A stretch of DNA of 64,000 nt, from contig OZ018418.1 in the NCBI GenBank assembly GCA_963969595.1, positions 1,183,001 to 1,247,000 of the forward strand, written 5' to 3'. Origin of the DNA: Neckera pumila. Its lineage: Eukaryota > Streptophyta > Bryopsida > Hypnales > Neckeraceae. A model generated the notes under the pieces. That model was given only the letters and a program-made list of their open reading frames with translations. It was not told where the DNA came from and ran no database searches. This document shows, piece after piece, positions 56,001 through 64,000 of this stretch. Position numbers and translations under genes: made by a program. Within the stretch, counting starts at the first letter, position 1. Each line of letters starts with the position of its first letter.

Positions 56001-57080
56001 AACCAATTGCGCCATTGTCTTTAAAAGACCCAAATTAGTCCAAGGGCCTCCCTACCTCCTACTTCAGGTCGTTTTGTATATAGAAACCAACATTCAGCGT
56101 ATCGCTTAAAAGGGTAAAAATCCAATTGTTGGAGATAATTTTATCTTCAAGTTTTGACTGGCCAAGGTTGTTGAGGAGGTCCAAGATAGTAAGAAAAGAG
56201 TCCTAGTTGACTCCAATCGGAATTCAGGAGGTCCTAGTGTGCCGGTCAACGTAACAAGTCTTTTAAAATCCGTTAAAATTCTGTTAGCGCCGTCGGTTCT
56301 GGTACTTGTCAGGGTCGAAATGTGATGGAATTTGGTCGGGCACTTTATTAGCACTAAACATTCTATCCTAATTTTTAGTGGGATTTTACCGCCACTTTGG
56401 AATTTTCTAGAAATTTTCCAATGCGTAAAAACACGATTGACTTCCCAAGGAGTCATTTCCGCAATTTGGAAAATTACAAAACTTTTTGGGCAACTTCTCA
56501 AAAGGTCTTGAATGCTATGTGCAAACTTACAACTTCTTTTGCACTAATCTAAGGCATGTGTGATTTACAACCTTCCAGTTTAATTCCCACCCGGGGAGGA
56601 AATCATTCTCAATATAAGTTAATTCCCTCCCGAGGGGGTAATCATTCTTGATCAAGGGGATCTAGCCCTCTAGCTTCCTTTCTACGCTCCTGGCAAGTTT
56701 CTTGGTCAAAACCTCCATTCTTGACCCGCAGATCGCTTGTAATCTCGATTTATGGTTTTACTTGCACTGGTACATGACTTCTTTTCTATCTTCTATTTTC
56801 TATCCTAAGTATTTCACATGCTCTTCAAAAATCTATTTCTGGGTGGTTTTGTGGGTTGGCCATCAGGCTTAATTCCACCTAAACTGTCAAATGTTCTCTG
56901 AATTGCTTAAATAGACTTAATATTAGCTCATAGTAGTAATTAGAGGGGTTCCAGGTTTTTCGGTCAAATCATATTTTATTTGTAGGGATTTCCTCTAAAT
57001 ATCACGTGAACATACTTATACTATTTTTTTAACCCTAATTAACCTTAAATATGAGCAAAAAGCAAAAAAAAAAAATTTTG
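53020..57080. other. AT-rich insertion or intron with possible minus-strand promoter
   Basis: No coding sequence is recognised. On the minus strand AGTATATAAGG (55863-55873) is TATA-like, and downstream (54880-55860) is a mixed block with direct duplicates 'aagcttcgccgt..cggggg' (55239 and 55302). 56580-56660 has a short duplicate 'ttaattccc.ccc.gg.gg'. This could be a solo LTR or decayed retroelement inserted in the piggyBac gene, but I cannot define its ends. Confidence 0.35.
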
Positions 57081-57088
57081 AGGTTCAA

Positions 57089-58624
57089 GTGCTAACTTGG
57101 GGGCTCACAAGGCCTACATCCTTTTTTCGCACAATGCCTACCTTTATGCAATTGTTTTCATTATTTCGGCCCAATATTCTCTTGCGTGAAATAGTGATGG
57201 AGTGTAATCGATATGCCATGTCACAAGATGAGCATGGAAAAACAAGGGATAGAGAAGGATGGTTGCCTTTAACAATTCAAACTTTGAAGGAGTATTTAGC
57301 AGCTCGTATTTTCATGGGCTTGAAGAAACAACTGAATATAAGGATATATTGGAGCAAAGAAGGCTCTTTCTTTCATTGTCCTCGGATTTCCAAAATCCTA
57401 TCTAGGATGAGGTTCTAAGCGATAACAAGATGCCTACATATAACAAACCCAATTCACTATATTGGCCAAAGAGATATGCTTGGTTATGATAAGATGGGAC
57501 AAGTGGGGTGGCTTGTAAATGACATTAGAGATAGTTTCAAGTATAAGTGGTCTTTGGAGAAGTTCCTTACCGTGGATGAAATGATGATACGTTACAAAGG
57601 TTTGTACTGCCCTGCTAGGCAATATATACCTAAGAAGCCACAAAAATGGAATATAAAGGTTTGGTGTTTGGCAAATGCAATATCAAAATATATATTCAAT
57701 TTTGAAATATATTATGGGGCCAACCGTGAAGGAGTAGAACATATACCACCGGTGGTTTCTAGAGAGGGGAATGTGGCACACAATGTAGTCATGAGATTGT
57801 TGGAGGGGCTAGGGGGCAAGGGACATGTGATTGTCACGGACAACTATTTTTCTAGTATTGGCTTATTTATGGAACTAGCTACATTAGAAATTTATGCCAT
57901 GGGAACTATGAGGACTAATCGGGTGGGCTTACTGTTGGAATTGAAAACAGGTCAAAATTGGACCAATGCACCTCAAGGGACATTAGAACGGAAAATGCAC
58001 AATTCTCATGGCATTGAGTGTGTAATGTGGAAGGACAAACGCCCGGTTCTACTTATTTCTATAAATACATTGCCTATTGGTTTCCCTTGTGTACCAGTGC
58101 CTACAGTTCCACGTAGGAATGGGGCAACAAGGGACCCAATCTAGACCTCCCCTATGCATCTAGAGTATACCACCCACATGCGAGGGGTCAATGTAGCAGA
58201 TCAACTGAGAGCATTGTACTCTAGCCAAACTAGATTGCACAAGTGGTGGCACTAAGTTTTCTACTTTCTATTGGATACGACGGGCGTCAACATGTATATA
58301 ATATATTTGGAGACCTTACGTAGAGGCCGGCATCTAAAGAAACCCATTACTCACCTCCAATTCAAGGCCAATTTGTGTAATGCTCTCAACCAAAATTGAC
58401 GTGGCCGTAGAACTGATGTAGATGAAGAAGAGGAAGATCCGCGTCCCTACATGCCAACTTCAAGTTACTTGATGCGTCCATGCCTATTGTGTGGAGACGC
58501 TAGGTGTAGTTTCTATTGCCAAAATTGCAACTGTACCTTTTTGTGCTTGAATTGGGGATGTTTCAAAGAATATCACTATGGGCTCCTGAATTGTACATGC
58601 GGCATCCACCAACTAAGAGCATAA
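57089..58624 (+). pseudogene. piggyBac transposase (PGBD/DDE_Tnp_1_7), core and Cys-rich C-terminus
   Basis: One frame, no frameshift, ~512 codons with four in-frame stops (57416, 58142, 58253, 58397). Parts: TRPTSFFRTMPTFMQLFSLF and IVMECNRYAM (N-terminal core); FLTVDEMMIRYKGLYCPARQ (first catalytic Asp, 57575) with YIPKKPQKWNIKVWCLAN; HVIVTDNYFSS (second Asp, 57839); MRGVNVADQLRALYSSQ, where the third catalytic Asp (GVD) is Asn (58190); LHKWWH; and a C-terminal zinc-binding domain, CLLCGDARCSFYCQNCNCTF, CLNWGCFKEY, CTCGIH. The family cuts and pastes at TTAA sites. The stops and the D-to-N change make this copy inactive. Confidence 0.92.
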
Positions 58625-58630
58625 GGTGAA

Positions 58631-59000
58631 TTGAGAATTTTAGAAGTATATCCTCACCCTCAAGATTTTTTTCCCTTACATTTGCTTACTTTTAGTTGGA
58701 CTACTAATAGATCTATGGCCTTCCCATTTTTTGGGGCCCATCACATTGTAGAATTATTTCTTCACCCTCTCCATTTATTCCCCTTGCATTTGCCTACTTT
58801 TTGTTGGACCACTAATAGATCTATTGCCTTCCCATTTTTTGGACCCGTTGTTGTAGAATTATTTCTTCACCTTCTCCATTTTTTCCCCTTGCATTTGCTT
58901 AAAAAATGTTGGACCACAAATTGATCTATTGCCTTCCCATTTTTTTGGACCCTTTCATGTAGAATTATTTCTTCAACCTCTCTATTTTTTCACTATCCCT
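58631..59000 (+). repeat. 106-bp tandem repeat, about 3.5 copies
   Basis: Anchors 'tagaattatttcttcaccct' recur at about 58749, 58854 and 58960. Each unit also has 'tgcatttgc.tac', 'ttggac.actaatagatctat' and 'gccttcccattttttgg'. It starts directly after the piggyBac stop. One frame is open across three units but is low-complexity (FFPLHLLTFSWTTNRSMAFP) and is not credited as a gene. Confidence 0.9.
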
Positions 59001-59309
59001 CCACTGCAAAATTTCTAGAAGTTTTTATATTTGTTTTGTTATCCTAAACCTTTGAAGCCCAATTCTGTAGAATTGTCTAAAATATTTATGTCATTTTTTG
59101 TGCTTACCCGTGTTTGGAGTTCTAACAAAGAAAAAATTTGAATTTGGTCATTCAGTGATGGGCATTCTTTGGAGTGTGGGTGATTTCATTCCCTGGAGCA
59201 TGGGTGATTTCAGTCCTTGGAATTGGATTTGTATTTTAGTCTCTGGAGTGTGGCCAGCATTTCAGCCCCTGGAGTGCTTGAAGAAGAAAGGGAGAGGGGC
59301 TATGGCACC

Positions 59310-59640
59310 ATCATGATCCCCTATGTTGGCCCACAACGCCCCAATTGTGTTTGGCATCCCCAGGGCAGATCGTCGCGCCACATGGATGGACCTACCTTTC
59401 CCATGGACGGGCCTACTCCAGCCCTTGGGCGGGCTTGCTCTGGCCCCTGGGCGGGCCTGCTCGGCGCTTGCCACCTGCCCTGTCTTGCCGCAAAATGCAC
59501 GAGCTAGGCGGCCAATGCGCCAGGCGCAGACTGTGCGGGGCAGGTGCAGTGAATATACAGTGGGCGGGCATTTCGAGGCCAAGTGCAATGGAAGGCCTAC
59601 CTTTTGGTGGATGGGGTCAGCAGTCACGTAATGGATCAAC
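59310..59640. other. GC-rich island with open frames on both strands
   Basis: A ~330-bp block is far richer in GC than its AT-rich neighbours, with a short direct repeat 'cccttgggcgggcttgctct' / 'cccctgggcgggcctgctcg'. Open frames occur in three or more registers, as expected of GC-rich DNA, and none resembles a known protein. It may be a fragment of captured or foreign DNA, or part of a repeat. Confidence 0.5.
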
Positions 59641-60170
59641 GTAGGTCAGACTTGATCCACGTAGAGGTCACTGAAGACCCAACATTTGAGGGGTGCCCAA
59701 AACCTTGAATTCCACAGAAAATGCTGTGATTGATTTTGTGAAGTCAAATTTAGAGATTTTGCAATTTTTTAGGAATGACAATTTTTAATGGTGAATTAGA
59801 CATATATCAAAAACTCCACCGTACAAATTTTTGATTGGACTTTATGAAGAGGTCAAGTTTTAGTATGAAAAAAAAGCTAGTGTAGTCAACTTTTTCTAAA
59901 GCTATGTCTACAATAATGGCGTTTTGCTTATGTTCTAGAAGTGCAATTGCTTTGAAATTTTTAGAAGAATTTTATAACTCATAGATTGTTCTGAAGTTCT
60001 CGATTTATGTAGTAAGACATGGCATTGCTTGTTTTGAACTTGATAGGTAAGTTCTATTATAAAAACTATTCTCATAGATAATAATTCACAAATACCCCTT
60101 TTTTTACTACTTTCTTCAAAATCACTTGCAAAACCTTTAGGAGTTAGTGCTAAGTAGGACTTCCTCAATT
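59641..60170. other. AT-rich DNA, nothing recognised
   Basis: No coding signal, repeat or element boundary is seen. A minus-strand open stretch (59935-60168) has no known motif. Confidence 0.4.
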
Positions 60171-60680
60171 GACTCTAAATTTTTATTTTTAACTCTAACT
60201 TTACCTTCACTTTTTACTCTAGTGTCTTACTTCTAGTTTTTACGTCTTTGTTTTAACCCTCTATTTTTACTCTAGATTTTGACTTTTCACTCTAGACTTT
60301 TACTTCTCAGACTAACCTTAAAATTTAACCTCTAGGTTTAACTCTCCGATTTAATTATTAACTCTAGATTTTTACTCCTAAAATTAACTCTAAGTTTAAA
60401 CCTCTAAGTTTTACTTTAAATTTTAACTTCTAATTTAATTCTAGAACTTCAAATTCCTAAATTTAACCTTAGAATTTGAACCTCCAAAATTATCCTTCTA
60501 GATTGACTCTGAGGTTTAATTATTAATTGAAATTCTAATTTCTAAATTTAATTCTAATTCTAACTTTAGAACTTAACCTCTAGAATTATGCTTCTAGATT
60601 GACTCTAAGTTTTGACTTTTATTTCTAGTTTTTAACTTTTTTCCCTCCAATTTTTGACTCCTAAATTAACTCCAATTTCT
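60170..60680. repeat. Degenerate short tandem repeat (CTCTAGATTTTTACTT-like)
   Basis: Units of about 15-20 bp vary around 'ttttactctagattttgact', 'cctctaggtttaactctccg' and 'actctaagtttaaacctcta' for ~500 bp. The stretch is strongly strand-asymmetric (C and T on the plus strand). It is a decayed minisatellite. Confidence 0.7.
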
Positions 60681-62070
60681 ATTTTTCAAATCTAATCATA
60701 AATGTTGTTCGTTGTTTCTTTTGGATGAAGTTTACTAATATTCATCCGTCCTCTGACCGCTCAACTTAATTTAGCATGGTCAAATCAAAGCCAAATTCTA
60801 AGTGTAATATGTTTCTGGAAACCTCTACTCCTAATCTATCAACTTTTGAATCTAAACTTCTATTTTTCACTAATCTCTACTTGTCAATGTGGATTAAAGA
60901 CTAATTAAGAAAATCAAAGGAAATTTAAGAAGAAACACCAAAGATTAGCTCAATGACTTATGGTAGAAGGCTCTGAAATTGCACAGGCATTAAGAACCAC
61001 CCCTATAAATGGCTGTGAAATGGACATGAGATGGTTCTACAATTGATTTCTATAGTCATTGAATGAATCAAAGAAACAAGCATTATTAATTTCAAGAGCC
61101 AATCATTCTCTTTGCTTTCCCCATCTTTTTGTAGAATTGCAAGTGAGTGGTTTATGAAAGACCTAGGGTCATAAATAGGCACCTGTGGCACATCTCGTTT
61201 GAAAATTCATAACTAAATCAGTAATGCTTCAAAAAATATGAAACCACATGTCTTAGATTCCTCTTCTAATTTTCTATGTCTGAAAAATGAGCTGAAAATA
61301 TACTTATCTATGTAAATGCACAAAAAGGCCAATCTAGCCCTTAGATGAGCAATTTTTGAGCCTTCTACCATACCTCGTCATTGCCAGTGTTAGAAATGGC
61401 CTAGTCTACATCCATGTATGCATCCTTGTGTTCCATTGTAGTCCTTTGTTTACTTTCCAGGAAATGCCCACGATTTAAGATCAAAGATTACAACCGGTTT
61501 TTATCTAACTTTTTTCTTTCTCCCTTTAGCTCATTTTCTTTCTCTTTCCCTTCTTTTATTCTAGCACTATTCCACCCATTGCTTTGATGACAGTCTTACA
61601 CTCCCAACTTCAAATCCTAAGAGGCTTAATGGTGTCCCTTTCCCTTTTACAAAGTTCTTATGTCATCATCACCCAATCTTCCTCTAATGGCAACAAAGAC
61701 TCCTTTGCAATTTCTCTTATTCTACTTAGACTATCTAAGCTAGCCCACTATTTATCGTTTCTCTCCTACGTCACCTATATAACCATCTTCTCCTCCTCTT
61801 CTCCTTGTATCTTTGAGTGTTTTGTGCAGGTTTTTGGATGGACAACTATTCTACATGGAACTTAGTCTGGGCTTGACTTCATCTTTCCTATTCTTTTCTC
61901 CTCCATAATTTTCTTTCCCCCCTACTTCCAATGTTTACCACTTTGATTTCAAATTCTTAGAACAAGCACAACTCCCCATCCAACTCTAGACTTCCAAAGT
62001 AGTTTAGAATTCTAAATTTTTTTGTATCCTCCTAGAGCCCAACACCCCTGGACCAGCACCCTAGCCCAGC
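60681..62070. other. AT-rich DNA, no gene recognised
   Basis: The plus-strand open stretch 61584-61865 (Ser/Leu-rich) and minus-strand 61003-61191 show no known domain. 61500-61970 is T/C-rich on the plus strand ('ctttttctttctccctttag'). Confidence 0.4.
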
Positions 62071-62084
62071 ACCCAGGACCGGCA

Positions 62085-62350
62085 CCCAATTGGTCACGTC
62101 TTGTTGATTCTTTTGTGATTTGGACCCGCCCCTGGCTGGTCTCATCTTATCTTGCTAATTCATTTGTGATCTAGACCGGCTCCCGGTTGACTCATTTTGT
62201 TGATTCTTTTCTGATCTGGATGGACTAGGCCCCTTGACTGGCTCGTCTTGTTGATTTCTTTCTCGTCTGGCTGGACGGGCCCCTTGGTTGGCTCGTTTTG
62301 TTGATTTTTTGGCTTGGAATGCCGTGGTCTAGTATTGTTGATTTTTTGAC
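62085..62350. repeat. Degenerate ~57-bp tandem repeat
   Basis: Four to five units share 'ggctcgtcttgttgattctt' and 'tctgg.tgga..ggccccttg'. Copies end at about 62138, 62195, 62253 and 62310. The units are GC-richer than the flanks. The minus-strand open frame across them is repeat-encoded only. Confidence 0.75.
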
Positions 62351-62498
62351 TTGAGTTGGGTACCAAAAAAATCTTAGACTTGGGATAGGGATACTAAAAC
62401 TTTAGACTAAGGTTAGTAATGCTAAAAACTCTACAATTAGACTAGATAATGTGCCATTTTCTACTATCACAAAATAAAAGACTTTTTACTTTATGCAG

Positions 62499-63090
62499 TT
62501 GAATCCATACGCTTTATTTGGAAATGCTGCTTATCAACCTCATCTTTGGATGTTTACACCTTACATCAGCAACAAAGACGGATTCAATCAATAGCAAGCA
62601 CATTGGAAATTCATTCAATCTAGTTTTCTAATGTGTGTAGAGCATACATACGGAATATTGAAGTTGCGATGGTGGATCCTCTTGAAATAAATAGATTGTA
62701 AATTGAAGAATGTTCTTATTTGTGTTACAGTATGTTTAGTTCTGCATAATTTGACTATTATGTACAATGACACTTTTCATGACATTTGGGTTAACGAGGC
62801 TCAAACTGAACTTTGGACGAATGTGTTAATGTCCCAAAAAGTTGTTGCTGCATTTACCACATTTGTAGAAGCTCAAAGTGTTACAATAACACCTGCGGAA
62901 TTCAATAATTGTGCATTAGAAGAAGTTGAAATCTCTAATTAGAGTTCAATTCCATCCTCCACTAGAGAGCAAATGTATATGCGGCGAAATGCCATAGCTA
63001 AATCCTTGTTCAATAGGAAATGGCTAAGAAATTTGGTAGGGGATGAAGGTGATAGATATGTTGGATTAACTTCATCACAGTCTAACTAAT
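62499..63090 (+). pseudogene. PIF/Harbinger transposase remnant (DDE_Tnp_4), C-terminal half
   Basis: After a 'tttatgcag' acceptor the plus strand gives LNPYALFGNAAYQPHLWMFT then PYIS, matching 'GDSAYP..pWl.tPY' of Harbinger nucleases but with Asn for the catalytic Asp. A TAA follows, then MCVEHTYGILKLRWWIL (catalytic Glu in 'VE.tyG.LK.RW'). After a frameshift come LKNVLICVTVCLVLHNLTIM ('VLHN' motif) and a tail ending REQMYMRRNAIAKSLFN and LVGDEGDRYVGL. The N-terminal half with the first Asp is not found upstream. It is dead. Confidence 0.85.
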
Positions 63091-63569
63091 TTTTTTTTAA
63101 AGTATCCTATGATGTGTTTGACTCCTTTTTCTTTGGAAAAGTAAACTACATCAAATTTTTGTTTATTAGGTACCTATTTTTGTTTATTTTTGAAGTTGTT
63201 ATTATTATAGGAGGGTATATATATTTCTAGTTTAGGATATTTTTATTTATTTTTAAATTTTGAATTCTTTGAAGATGTTTCAAACAATATAGAAATAAAT
63301 ATCAATCATTAAATCTTGGAAGTTGACATGCATAGAAATGTTTTCAGTTTAGGAGTGATCCAATTTATAAAAGAATTGGCTTTCTTAATTTTTAATTTGT
63401 AAATATTTTGAAATTCAATAACTTCTTATACGAAGGAGTGCAAGGGCTTTGTTGCAGTGTGGGAGGTTGTAATCTTCATAAAAATAGAAAGCTTTTAGTA
63501 CAAAGGAATGCAAGAGCTTTATTTTGTGGCGTTTGGACATGTGATGTGGAAGTTAATATTTTTGTTAAA

Positions 63570-64000
63570 CAAAATATAATTTAACCGGACTCTTCACTAA
63601 AGGTCCGATTCCATTTGTGAAACCACTCACCGGATGGACAAAACCAACGGTGGCATAGCAACTTCCCTCCACAACAAGCCGGACTATCAAGTGGACAAAG
63701 GGTTTTGTCCGGCCGCACTCAACAAACATGTATGAAACGGGCCTGTGATTTGGCATTCACTCTATCCTTATTAGAGGCATTGTGTGGGACACAAGACTAA
63801 TAAATTCTTAAGTTACGCCAACCTCAAAAGTAGGTTGGATCTCTCTCGGCTCTGATCCCAGGGGGACAAGGGTCAATGTGTGGAGGGGAGACGGCCTCAA
63901 TGAACAACTTTTCATTTATGCAGTGCCGATTGAAGCTGCACGCTTGTCCTCCGTTCCTCATCGTTCTTGTAATTGTTCTTCCGGTGGATTGGCGACTCTC
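63570..64000 (+). other. Possible LTR end and primer-binding site at the window edge
   Basis: From about 63573 base composition changes and GC rises ('aaccggactcttcactaaag', 'ggttttgtccggccgcactc', 'gggggacaagggtcaatgtg'). The window ends 'cttccggtggattggcgact' then 'ctc'. TGGCGACTC resembles the tRNA-primer site just inside the 5' LTR of some plant gypsy elements. No clear CA end precedes it and the rest lies outside the window, so this is only a suggestion. Confidence 0.25.

Noticed and set aside
58631..58924. 97-codon repetitive protein downstream of piggyBac
   Set aside because: The frame is open only because the 106-bp unit lacks stops; the unit length (not a multiple of 3) gives imperfect protein repeats.
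59262..59644. Three overlapping frames of ~100-125 codons
   Set aside because: GC-rich DNA lacks stops by chance; no start, domain or splice support.
1..64000. tRNA, rRNA or other structured RNA genes
   Set aside because: I scanned for tRNA-like A and B boxes and rRNA signatures by eye and found none I could support. A covariance-model scan would be decisive.

Overview
This window looks like a repeat-rich, gene-poor stretch of a plant nuclear genome. The evidence is degenerate TTTAGGG-type repeats, CACTA-type transposon ends, and broken copies of plant genes (PABN-type poly(A)-binding protein, plant mitochondrial uncoupling protein, AP2/ERF factor). A nearly full-length piggyBac transposase and a DUF7869-type gene would fit a non-seed plant (moss, liverwort, lycophyte, fern), but that is a weak inference. 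I see no intact host gene. Almost everything recognisable is a mobile element or a decayed copy of one.

Layout. 1-9.5 kb: a ~140-bp satellite array, interrupted at 152-6640 by a CACTA transposon (TSD GAT) that carries intron-containing fragments of at least three host genes, all in the same orientation. 9.5-12.1 kb: a decayed LTR retroelement on the minus strand, with a Ty3/gypsy integrase fragment next to a truncated LTR-like unit. 12.5-26.7 kb: a minus-strand DUF7869-type gene split by a nest of three insertions: B1 in the gene (TSD AGAAC), outer A in B1 (TSD AAAGA), inner A in outer A (TSD CTCCA). 28.7-32.2 kb: a third complete A unit. 32-39 kb: AT-rich DNA with a CACTA MITE, a large foldback and an inverted dispersed repeat. 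39.4-42.7 kb: a second complete B unit. 43.2-51.1 kb: two plus-strand, intron-containing decayed genes, one with a beta-class DNA-methyltransferase-like end and one an FCP1-like HAD protein. 51.7 kb: satellite again. 52.6-58.6 kb: piggyBac gene. 58.6-62.4 kb: low-complexity and tandem repeats. 62.5-63.1 kb: PIF/Harbinger remnant. 63.6-64 kb: possible LTR end.

The two most unusual systems are these. (1) A and B units (about 3.6 and 3.3 kb) have LTR-like TG...CA termini and 5-bp TSDs but no terminal repeats inside. Each encodes a ~550-680-residue protein of one shared family. They are best read as coding solo LTRs, or else as a new element class. (2) A 20-bp palindrome (TTTAACTCG..CGAGTTAA) recurs about 17 times, only in introns and 5' regions of two otherwise unrelated decayed genes (DUF7869 and the methyltransferase-like gene). 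This suggests they belong to one regulatory or mobile unit.

Many premature stops are CAG to TAG or CGA to TGA when paralogues inside the window are compared, as expected from deamination of methylated cytosines in a silenced plant region.
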